DNA of 7,541 bases, from NCBI GenBank assembly GCA_017514645.1, contig JAFWJP010000273.1, forward strand, positions 1-7,541, given 5' to 3'. The notes under the pieces were generated by a model. It saw only the letters and a list, made by a program, of their open reading frames with translations. It was not told the DNA's origin and made no database searches. Below are positions 1 through 5,802 of the stretch, piece by piece (positions within the stretch are counted from its first letter, which is position 1; each line of letters starts with the position of its first letter). Both the position numbers and the translations under genes were made by a program. This DNA is from Solobacterium sp. (lineage in GTDB: Bacteria > Bacillota_I > Bacilli_A > Erysipelotrichales > Erysipelotrichaceae).

Positions 1-45
1 ACTCCTCTCGAGTGGAGAGAAATGAGGTCTCAGATTCAAAACTGA
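1..45 (+). CDS. IS3-family transposase, C-terminal end only (partial)
   Basis: The frame from base 1 is open for 14 codons and ends in TGA at 43-45, just inside the inverted repeat of an IS end. It reads TPLEWREMRSQIQN. A (T/S)PLE(W/Y)R string close to the C-terminus is typical of IS3-family OrfB integrases, where it follows the DDE catalytic domain. The position (stop a few bases before the right terminal repeat) and the strand fit this. Only the tail is visible, so neither integrity nor the exact IS can be judged. Confidence 0.5.
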   Translation, partial: TPLEWREMRSQIQN

Positions 46-51
46 TATTTA

Positions 52-78
52 GTTGTCCAACTTTTGGGGCTCAGTACA
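52..78 (-). repeat. Right terminal inverted repeat of the left-hand IS
   Basis: Read on the minus strand it starts TGTACTGAGCCCC, then AAAAGTTGGACAAC. The repeat at 7406 reads TGTACCCCCAAAACTGGACAA. The shared blocks TGTAC, CCCCAAAA and TGGACAA, in the same order, identify both as ends of related IS3-family elements. A three-base insertion after TGTAC and a few substitutions separate them, which is normal for left and right ends of one IS but equally fits two related elements. Confidence 0.7.
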
Positions 79-606
79 TGAGGAAGGTCTTTTCAATAAA
101 AAAGGGCTCTGAAAAGAACCCCAACATAATCATTATATATGAAAAAAATTTATAATAAAAGACTGTTTCTTCTATTATGAATTGTTATTCTATAGGTGAA
201 GATGAAAGAGACGCTGCAGAAAGTGAGGTCTCATTGTATGAAGAAGGTACTGCTCGAATATTCAGTGTAGTTTCCTTCGGTAAGCGCAGACAGCCGGGGG
301 AAACACAACAGAAAAAAAGGATCGCTATCCTTGCCCCAGGCAGAAAAAGCAGAAAGTGAAGTCTGCATTCAGGACAGACCAATGGACAGTTTAAAGTAAA
401 AACTGAATATCTCAATATTCCGCAGGAATGCGGAAGAAAAAGAAAACAGTTCTTTCGCAGAAAAATGAGTCTGCGGCAAACAAAACCGGAGTAAACCGGT
501 AATGCAATAAATCCGGAGCGTCCGTAAAGCACGGTGAAAAGAAAGCCGTTAAAAACTGATAAAGGAAGAAGATCCCGCTTGATGATTCAGTGAACCGAAA
601 CATAGA
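79..606. other. Gene-free region with a chain of short hairpins
   Basis: No convincing coding region lies here; the open frames have implausible composition and no good ribosome site. On the + strand it is purine-rich, with A-rich linkers between small stems. Perfect stems seen: 208-212/228-232, 317-322/327-332 (loop CGCT) inside a larger 293-300/334-341 helix with one mismatch, 361-365/375-379, 405-410/415-420 (loop CTCA), 418-424/429-435 (seven pairs, GGAA loop), 456-461/470-475, 485-489/496-500 and 522-525/531-534. Several 5-bp stems are expected by chance in this length; the 6- and 7-bp ones with tight loops are fewer by chance. A decamer TGAGGTCTCA occurs at 23-32 and 224-233. This may be a structured RNA, IS debris, or neither. 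Confidence 0.4.
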
Positions 607-627
607 ATGCCGCGGGATCTTTTCTTC
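566..627 (+). terminator. Possible intrinsic terminator with a long loop
   Basis: GATCCCGC (571-578) pairs perfectly with GCGGGATC (612-619), and A/T flanks extend the stem outward over about five more bases. The 3' arm is followed by a T-rich tract (TTTTCTTCT). The loop of about 33 bases is long for a simple terminator, so efficiency is doubtful. It sits directly upstream of the promoter at 631 and would insulate the molybdoenzyme operon from transcription coming out of the IS side. Confidence 0.45.
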
Positions 628-630
628 TGT

Positions 631-659
631 CTGGCAAACATCGGACGTCAAGGTATAAT
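631..659 (+). promoter_or_regulatory. Sigma-A type promoter of the molybdoenzyme operon
   Basis: A perfect -10 TATAAT lies at 654-659. CTGGCA at 631-636 (four of six matches to TTGACA) lies 17 bases upstream, the optimal spacing. Transcription would start near 666, leaving a leader of about 34 bases that contains the AAGGAGG ribosome site before the ATG at 700. No operator palindrome was recognised around it. Confidence 0.65.
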
Positions 660-699
660 AGAAGTGTCAACACCGCTCTTCAATAAGGAGGACAATATC

Positions 700-1974
700 A
701 TGCATTATGTAATCACAGGTTTCGGCTGTGCGGGTTACTATGCGGCAAAGACGATCCGGGAACATGATCCGGACGGAAAGATCACTGTTTTCAGCGAGCA
801 TCCCTATGCCCCGTATAACCCGATGCTGACAACGTATTACGTTGCCGGGAAGATACCATTTGAGGCACTTTTTCCCTTCGGCGATCTGGAACAGATCAGG
901 GATGAACTGAAGCTGGATCTGCAGACGGGAAGACATGTCACAAAGGTTCATGCGTCTGAAAAGACGGTTGAGCTGGACGATGGGGACAGGGTAACGTATG
1001 ACAGGCTGCTGCTGGCGACCGGTGCGAGCGCGTTTGCGCCGCGTTTTGAGGGACTGGATCCGGCAGAAGCGTTTTATATGCGTACCGTGGAGGATGCGCT
1101 GAAACTGAAGGAAACGCTGGATACAGGGACATACCGTACAGCGCTCGTCGTCGGTGCTTCCATGGTCGGCATCAAGGTCGTGGAGCTCCTGAACAACAGA
1201 GGAATTGAAACGACCATGGCGGATATGGCACAGAAGATCTTCCCGCTTGCGGCGTATGATGATGTGGCAGCGGAGATCGAGGCGCGGATCAGGGAGAAGG
1301 GTGTTCATACAGCACTCGGCTGTGCACTGCAGAGAGTGGAGAAGACAGAGAACGGCTACCGGTGCTTCCTCTCCGACGGCAGTGTGACAGACGCGGAACT
1401 GATCGTTCTCTGCATCGGTACAAGGGCGAATGCATCGCTCGTTGATCCTGCAGAGATCAAGGTCGGCAGAGGAATCGTCGTGGATGACCGGATGGAAACA
1501 AGCGCTCCTGATGTATACGCAGCCGGTGACTGCAGTGAAGGACATGAACTGCAGAGCAGTCAGAACATGATCATCGGTCTCTGGGCCAATGCGGCGCATC
1601 AGGGAACGACAGCCGGCGCGAACATGACCGGTACGACTGCGGAATTCAGCGGAAACTTCCTGCACAACATCACACACTTCATGGATATGGACTTCATCGG
1701 CTTCGGTGACAACCGTCTTGAGGGAGAAGTGCTGACATCGGGCAATATCCATGAGGGTCTGTTTGTTAAGGCGGTCCTTCAGGACCGGAGGCTGGTCGGA
1801 GTGAATATCCTGGACAATTACCGGATCAGCGGAGCGATCAAGAATTATCTGTACCGGATCATGGAAGGCAGCGCTAAGGAACTGTCACCGGTGCAGAAGG
1901 GAATCCTGATCAAGGAAGGACTGAGACCTTCGTTCATTGAAAAACTGGAGGGATATACCGATGAAAGCCGTTGA
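700..1974 (+). CDS. NAD(P)H-dependent FAD flavoprotein, redox partner subunit
   Basis: A 424-residue pyridine-nucleotide disulfide oxidoreductase-type flavoprotein (Pyr_redox_2 fold), expected to take electrons from NAD(P)H through FAD. An FAD-binding GFGCAG loop lies at residues 7-12, LLLATGAS at 103-110, a second dinucleotide loop VVGASMVG at 150-157 for NAD(P)H, and the FAD-contacting DVYAAGD at 271-277. Where NADH peroxidase and CoA-disulfide reductases carry a redox cysteine (around residue 42) this protein reads YNPML, so a peroxide or disulfide reductase role is unlikely. It resembles the reductase part of NirB or rubredoxin reductases. The ATG at 700 follows AAGGAGG at an ideal distance; the upstream in-frame ATG at 607 precedes the promoter. 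Its end overlaps the molybdoenzyme start by 14 bases, implying translational coupling and one complex. It is cytoplasmic, with no signal peptide. Confidence 0.88.
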   Translation: MHYVITGFGCAGYYAAKTIREHDPDGKITVFSEHPYAPYNPMLTTYYVAGKIPFEALFPFGDLEQIRDELKLDLQTGRHVTKVHASEKTVELDDGDRVTYDRLLLATGASAFAPRFEGLDPAEAFYMRTVEDALKLKETLDTGTYRTALVVGASMVGIKVVELLNNRGIETTMADMAQKIFPLAAYDDVAAEIEARIREKGVHTALGCALQRVEKTENGYRCFLSDGSVTDAELIVLCIGTRANASLVDPAEIKVGRGIVVDDRMETSAPDVYAAGDCSEGHELQSSQNMIIGLWANAAHQGTTAGANMTGTTAEFSGNFLHNITHFMDMDFIGFGDNRLEGEVLTSGNIHEGLFVKAVLQDRRLVGVNILDNYRISGAIKNYLYRIMEGSAKELSPVQKGILIKEGLRPSFIEKLEGYTDESR

Positions 1975-4081
1975 TCATATGCACGGCAAGATACCGGGAA
2001 GTGAAAGCGGCATTGAAGTCAGGCATACACAGTGTGATATCTGTACACCGGGAATGCACTGCGGTCTGGATGTCCTGGTAAAGGACGGAAAGATCATCAA
2101 GGTGGAAGGCACGGAAGGATTTCCTGTCAGCAACGGTCATCTGTGCACCAAAGGTGCGGGAAACCGGCAGTATGTTCTCCGGGAAGACCGGATCCTGACA
2201 CCGCTCAGGCGCACCGGTGAACGAGGAGATGGGAAGTTCGAACCGGTTTCCTGGGAAGAAGCGCTGGATACCATCAGCGCGAAGTTCCTGGACATCAGGG
2301 AGAAGTACGGTGCAGATAAAGCAGCGTTCTATTCCGGCTACGGCAAGTATTACCGTTTCATGTTGAGAAGGTTTGCCAATGCCTTCGGTTCACAGAATTA
2401 CGGGACAGAGTCCAGCGCCTGCTTTACATCCGGCTGGATGGCCTGGCAGATCGCATCCCGGAGCGCAATGGGCATGAACATGCCGAATGCGGAACTGCTC
2501 ATCGGCTGGGGTGCCAACGGGTTCCATTCCCGCTATCCCATGGTCCGAAACGAGATCGCCAACAAAGAGAAGAACGGGATGAAGATCATGATCGTGGATC
2601 CGCGGATCACACCGGCTTCCCAGAGACTTGCGGACCTGCACCTGAGACCGCATCTGGGTACAGACGGCGCGCTGGCACTGTCCATCGCTCATGTACTGAT
2701 CAAGAACGGCTGGGTGGATCTTCCGTATATCGAGAAGTATGTTCACGGTTATGAAGAATACAAGGCATACGTACAGCAGTTTACACCGGAGAAAGGGGCA
2801 CAGCTGACCGGTGTTCCGGCAGTGGATATCATTGCGGCAGCGGAGCTTATCCACAGCTGTAAGGGCATCTGTATCCCGGAGAGCAGTACGCTTGGCCATC
2901 ACCGCAACGGTATGCAGAACTACCGGGCAATCATGTCCCTGCTGATCATTACAGGCAATGTGGACGTGAAGGGCGGACAGCTGCCGGTCGAGTTCAGCTT
3001 CATGGAACGGGCCTGCGGATTCCATACGGATGAAGAGGAGTTCATGGATGAAAAATGGCCCACGGATGCTCCGAAGGCCATCGGTGCAGAGGAGTTCCCC
3101 CTGTGGTATTACCTTAAGGGAGACATGCAGGCAAACAAGCTGGCCGACAATATCCTTGCACAGGATGATCACTCGGTCAGGGCGTTGCTGGCGCTCGGTA
3201 TGAACTACCGGATGTTTACAAGTGATCAGCGCTATATCGAAGCGCTGAAGAAACTGGACTTCTTCGTGGACGTGGATCTGTTCATGACGGATACGGCAAA
3301 GTACGCGGACATTGTGCTGCCGGCGTGCAGTTCACTGGAACGGGAACAGTTCATATCCTATCCGGGAGGACTGGTCTGGTACCACGGCAAAGCTATTGAA
3401 CCGCTGGGTGAAGCGAAGTCCGATCCGGACATCCTGACCCTGCTGGCAAGGAAGATGGACCTGGATGATGATCTGCTGAAAGGGGGCTATGAAGCCTGCG
3501 TGCGGCATATCATCCGGGATCTGCCGATGGATCTGGATGAAATGAAGACAGAGAAACCGGTCAAACTTCCCGGTGTGAAACCCTATGTATTCGGCAGTAC
3601 GCTGGAACAGGGTCTGCATACACCGAGCGGAAAACTGGAGCTGTATTCAGAGATCATCGCTGCGCATCCGGAATGGGGTCTGGATGCACTGCCGACCTAT
3701 ACACCGCCGTATAATCCGGATCCGGAAGCGTATCCGTTCCGCCTTTGTGCCGGAGCGCGGATTCCGAATGCCCTGCATTCCCGTCTGCACGATGTTCCGT
3801 GGGAGAGGAGTCTTCTGCCGGAACCTTCCGTGGAAATGAGTCCGGAAGATGCAGAGAACCTGGGTGTTGAACTCGGGGATGATGTAGAGATCGTAACAAA
3901 CATCGGTTCGCTGGTATTCAAGGCGATACCGACCGCAACCATCATGCCGGGTGATGTGTTCATCTATCACGGATACCGTGAAAAGGATATCAACAGTATT
4001 CTGGACGGAACCAATCTGGATCCGTATTCCGGATTCCCGGCTTACCGCAGTGCCTACTGCAATATCAGGAGGGTATCATGA
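1961..4081 (+). CDS. Molybdopterin (bis-MGD) oxidoreductase, catalytic subunit
   Basis: A 706-residue member of the DMSO reductase (MopB) family. The N-terminal [4Fe-4S] cysteines are C25, C28, C34 and C62; the C-x2-C-x5-C spacing differs from the common C-x2-C-x3-C. C154 in ESSACFTSG aligns with the Mo-ligand position (Sec140 of FdhF), so the metal is probably cysteine-ligated. The C-terminal cofactor-binding domain includes LHSRLHDVPW and ends in NLDPYSGFPAYRSAYC, an ending like that of acetylene hydratase-type and related soluble enzymes. No twin-arginine signal, so it is cytoplasmic. The ATG at 1961 follows GGAGGG (1947-1952); the ATG at 1937 has no such site. It overlaps both neighbours and likely forms a complex with the flavoprotein and ferredoxin subunits. 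Substrate unknown: a reductase or dehydroxylase of a small organic or oxyanion acceptor, or a formate dehydrogenase-like enzyme, are all possible. Confidence 0.9.
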   Translation: MKAVDHMHGKIPGSESGIEVRHTQCDICTPGMHCGLDVLVKDGKIIKVEGTEGFPVSNGHLCTKGAGNRQYVLREDRILTPLRRTGERGDGKFEPVSWEEALDTISAKFLDIREKYGADKAAFYSGYGKYYRFMLRRFANAFGSQNYGTESSACFTSGWMAWQIASRSAMGMNMPNAELLIGWGANGFHSRYPMVRNEIANKEKNGMKIMIVDPRITPASQRLADLHLRPHLGTDGALALSIAHVLIKNGWVDLPYIEKYVHGYEEYKAYVQQFTPEKGAQLTGVPAVDIIAAAELIHSCKGICIPESSTLGHHRNGMQNYRAIMSLLIITGNVDVKGGQLPVEFSFMERACGFHTDEEEFMDEKWPTDAPKAIGAEEFPLWYYLKGDMQANKLADNILAQDDHSVRALLALGMNYRMFTSDQRYIEALKKLDFFVDVDLFMTDTAKYADIVLPACSSLEREQFISYPGGLVWYHGKAIEPLGEAKSDPDILTLLARKMDLDDDLLKGGYEACVRHIIRDLPMDLDEMKTEKPVKLPGVKPYVFGSTLEQGLHTPSGKLELYSEIIAAHPEWGLDALPTYTPPYNPDPEAYPFRLCAGARIPNALHSRLHDVPWERSLLPEPSVEMSPEDAENLGVELGDDVEIVTNIGSLVFKAIPTATIMPGDVFIYHGYREKDINSILDGTNLDPYSGFPAYRSAYCNIRRVS

Positions 4082-4587
4082 AACTGAAACTGGAACTTGA
4101 TCTGTCGAAATGCTGTGCATGCGGAGCGTGTGCGATTGCCTGTATGGACCAGAATGATATTGACCTGTCAACGGGAGTGCGTCCGTATCGTACGGTATTC
4201 CGTCAGGAGACATTCCGTACAGGAGAGATCGCCTATTACTCCATGGCCTGCATGCACTGTGACAATGCGCCGTGTATTACTGCCTGCCCGTCCGGGTGTC
4301 TCTACAAGGATGAAGAGACGGGTCTGACGCTGTATGACAATACCCGCTGCATCGGCTGTCACAGCTGTGCCATGGCTTGCCCGTTCGGTGCACCGACATT
4401 CGGACCCGACAACAAGATGCGCAAGTGCGACGGCTGTATCGACCGGATCCGGGCAGGTCTGAAACCGGCCTGTGTCAAAGGATGTACCTTTGATGCCCTG
4501 CAGCTGGTGAATGCGGATGAGAATCCGGTACCGCCGGAATACTCGCTGGTTGCGGCATGTGCGGTGCTCTCGGACAGCCAGAAGTAA
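4078..4587 (+). CDS. Four-cluster ferredoxin-like electron-transfer subunit (DmsB/HycB type)
   Basis: A 169-residue iron-sulfur protein that would pass electrons between the flavoprotein and the Mo subunit. Four cysteine groups fit four [4Fe-4S] clusters as in DmsB, PhsB and HycB: C12/C15/C18/C22, C58/C61/C66/C70, C91/C94/C97/C101 and C117/C120/C132/C136, with CxxCxxxxC and CIGCHSCAMACP style motifs. Extra cysteines C13 and C74 are present. No Tat signal and no C-terminal membrane helix. The start overlaps the upstream stop as ATGA and follows AGGAGG (4067-4072). No NrfD or cytochrome b type anchor follows, which supports a soluble three-subunit complex fed by NAD(P)H. It ends 20 bases before the riboswitch. 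Confidence 0.9.
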   Translation: MKLKLELDLSKCCACGACAIACMDQNDIDLSTGVRPYRTVFRQETFRTGEIAYYSMACMHCDNAPCITACPSGCLYKDEETGLTLYDNTRCIGCHSCAMACPFGAPTFGPDNKMRKCDGCIDRIRAGLKPACVKGCTFDALQLVNADENPVPPEYSLVAACAVLSDSQK

Positions 4588-4607
4588 CTTAACAACTGAA
4601 TACTGTA

Positions 4608-4705
4608 TTTCGAGCACAGTCTCCTAAAGGAAACCATGGATTCTGTGCCTGAGCCGTACGGCTCACGGGTATCCGGAGAAATCCGCGTGCCTTCCGTGTT
4701 TGAAA
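4608..4705 (+). ncRNA. Candidate molybdenum cofactor (Moco) riboswitch aptamer
   Basis: A 10-bp closing helix joins 4608-4617 to 4696-4705 (two G.U pairs). Inside are CTCCTAAAGG (4621-4630), which resembles the conserved CUCC-AAAGG element I recall for the Moco RNA family, GAGCC/GGCTC around GTAC (4651-4664), and a GNRA-capped hairpin CGGA-GAAA-TCCG (4674-4685). GTGCCT occurs twice (4645-4650 and 4687-4692), as expected for joining segments of that family. GCACAG/CTGTGC (4614-4619/4643-4648) is an alternative pairing. Context supports the call: a Mo enzyme lies upstream, mobA downstream, and a terminator follows at once. Ligand would be Moco or tungsten cofactor; the sequence alone does not decide. 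No separate promoter was found, so it may sit in mid-operon and act on readthrough transcripts. Confidence 0.78.
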
Positions 4706-4725
4706 AGAAATACCTGCTTCTACCT

Positions 4726-4763
4726 GATCAGGCAGTTCTTTTCGGCACTGTCTGATCTTTTTT
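4726..4763 (+). terminator. Intrinsic terminator, expression platform of the riboswitch
   Basis: GATCAGGCAGT (4726-4736) pairs with ACTGTCTGATC (4747-4757): 11 pairs with one G.U, a 10-base loop, then six T (4758-4763). The T run ends at the ATG of the next gene. TGCCTGA at 4646-4652 in the aptamer is a perfect complement to TCAGGCA (4728-4734) in the 5' arm, and the second TGCCT (4688-4692) complements AGGCA (4730-4734). Either could form the antiterminator when ligand is absent, which predicts an OFF switch. Confidence 0.88.
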
Positions 4764-5300
4764 ATGAACGGAATGAAACTGAAACAACTGCTGCTGTGTG
4801 CAAATCTTGCGGTACTTGGAATCGTGGCCAAGCCGCTGTTTTCGCCGTTTTTCAACTTTATTACGGATTTTGTGCGTATTCCCGGCGGCAGCATGACGGC
4901 CGGTGTCAGTATGCTGTTTCTGGTGGTTGGGGTTGCTGTGACCGGGAAACGGGGGACAGCGTTCCTGATCGGTCTGATTCAGGGTGTTCTGGCACTCTCA
5001 ACGGGCATTTCCGCCATTGCTGGTGCACTGGTACTCATTACGTATTCTCTTCCGGGCGTGACAATCGATGCGGTCATGCTCGGTATGCGGGGAATGCCGC
5101 TGAAGCAGCGTATGATCCTTGCGGGAAGCCTGGGTGTACTGACCGGTGCAGCTGCCACAAATCTTCTGTACTTCCATCTGGCAGTCCTGCCGTTCATTCT
5201 GTTCTATCTCTTCGGTATCCTTTCCGGTGGTCTGGGAGGATATCTGGCATATCACATTCTGCTCCGGATCCCGGAGCGCTACAGAAAGGAATTCAGCTGA
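4764..5300 (+). CDS. ECF transporter S component (substrate-binding membrane subunit), substrate unknown
   Basis: A 178-residue integral membrane protein with about six hydrophobic segments (near 9-30, 44-61, 63-82, 84-105, 117-136 and 139-164). Size, topology and the IPGGSMTAG stretch at 39-47 fit the substrate-specific S subunit of ECF vitamin transporters, which borrow a shared EcfA/EcfA'/EcfT module encoded elsewhere; none is present here. I do not recognise it as a known vitamin-specific type. Control by a Moco-type riboswitch and clustering with mobA suggest molybdate, tungstate or a pterin cofactor precursor as cargo (inference). The start is uncertain: the ATG at 4764 directly follows the terminator T run and has no purine-rich ribosome site; the ATG at 4773 is equally possible. 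The stop is one base before the next gene, so they are one transcript. Confidence 0.78.
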   Translation: MNGMKLKQLLLCANLAVLGIVAKPLFSPFFNFITDFVRIPGGSMTAGVSMLFLVVGVAVTGKRGTAFLIGLIQGVLALSTGISAIAGALVLITYSLPGVTIDAVMLGMRGMPLKQRMILAGSLGVLTGAAATNLLYFHLAVLPFILFYLFGILSGGLGGYLAYHILLRIPERYRKEFS

Positions 5301-5301
5301 T

Positions 5302-5802
5302 ATGAAAAAATATCTGAAGTATCTTGCCGTGCTGGCTGCAGCGGCTTTGCTTGGCTTTCTGGTGATGCAGAACCGCCAGAATGCCGCAAAGGATGATGAA
5401 CGGATTGCGGTCGGAGAACTGACGTTTGAGACGGCAGGCGGAGAAACGGTCTATACGTACCGTGAGGACGGGGACGGCTATGTTACGTTTGAGACGGAAA
5501 TGAGACGCAAAAACGGTGATGTCTTTCCGAAGACATATTCCGGCAGGGAGCTGTCTTCGATTCTGAACGAAGCAGGGATTTCGTTCAATGAAGGTACCGG
5601 CATTACCCTGATCTGCGCGGATCAGTATGAAATCGGTCTGACCGGTGCCGAGGTCCTGCAGGAAGGGAATGTCTATATCGTCAACCGGGAAAGCGGGGAA
5701 CTGCTTGATGAAGAGAGCGGACCGTTCATGCTGGTGATCAACGGTGATGAATTCGCTACCCGCTGGGGAAAGACTATTGTCAGGATCAGAATCAGTGAAT
5801 AA
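5302..5802 (+). CDS. Membrane-anchored small protein with sulfite-oxidase-like molybdopterin-binding fold
   Basis: A 166-residue protein. Residues 1-22 form an uncleaved signal anchor (MKKYLKYLAV then a hydrophobic run ending at V21), placing residues 25-166 outside the cell. The C-terminal part follows the pattern of the small SUOX-type (oxidoreductase molybdopterin-binding) domain: YSGRELSSILNEAGI (79-93), ADQYEIGLT (106-114), then GPFMLVINGDEFATRWGKTI (140-159) before a final beta strand. The only cysteine (C105) does not lie where the Mo-ligand cysteine of true sulfite oxidases or YedY is found, so catalysis is doubtful. It might bind a pterin or serve as a surface partner of the S component (inference). 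AAAGGA at 5285-5290 supports the ATG at 5302. The fold assignment is by eye and needs profile confirmation. Confidence 0.65.
   Translation: MKKYLKYLAVLAAAALLGFLVMQNRQNAAKDDERIAVGELTFETAGGETVYTYREDGDGYVTFETEMRRKNGDVFPKTYSGRELSSILNEAGISFNEGTGITLICADQYEIGLTGAEVLQEGNVYIVNRESGELLDEESGPFMLVINGDEFATRWGKTIVRIRISE

Larger units (their letters stand above)
1..78 (+). mobile_element. Right end of an IS3/IS150-like insertion sequence
   Basis: The segment ends in a sequence whose reverse complement starts TGTACTGAGCCCCAAAAG and continues TTGGACAAC. This is the classic terminal inverted repeat style of the IS150 group of the IS3 family. It matches, with a small gap, the left-end repeat found at 7406-7429. 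The transposase tail (1-45) precedes it in the expected orientation. The IS boundary is placed at base 78. The target-site duplication cannot be checked because the other end of the element lies outside the window. Confidence 0.7.

Noticed and set aside
151..156. Perfect TATAAT as a promoter for the upstream region
   Set aside because: No acceptable -35 at 16-18 bases, and the surrounding sequence is very AT-rich, so a chance match is likely.
405..435. Hairpin pair as an intrinsic terminator
   Set aside because: The 3' side is followed by A-rich, not T-rich, sequence on the + strand, and there is no T run at the proper side for the minus strand.
185..532. 115-codon minus-strand frame in the upstream gap
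   Set aside because: Cys/Phe/Leu-rich with no recognisable domain and no convincing start signal; it also crosses the hairpin region.
607..699. Upstream in-frame start for the flavoprotein
   Set aside because: It lies before the promoter -10 and adds 31 residues before the nucleotide-binding strand; the ATG at 700 has an excellent ribosome site.
667..1752. Long open frame of 361 codons on the minus strand
   Set aside because: It lies opposite the flavoprotein gene, which has clear family motifs; the minus-strand product is rich in Cys, His and Arg and matches no family I know.
2420..2422. Possible selenocysteine at the Mo-ligand position
   Set aside because: The codon is TGC (cysteine), not TGA, so no recoding is needed.
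4589..4617. TTAACA as a -35 for a separate riboswitch promoter
   Set aside because: No -10 like hexamer at the right distance.
4700..5305. Alternative + frame of 201 codons over the S-component gene
   Set aside because: Its product is Cys/Arg/Ser-rich without membrane segments, and the start lies inside the riboswitch; the other frame gives a clean six-helix protein.
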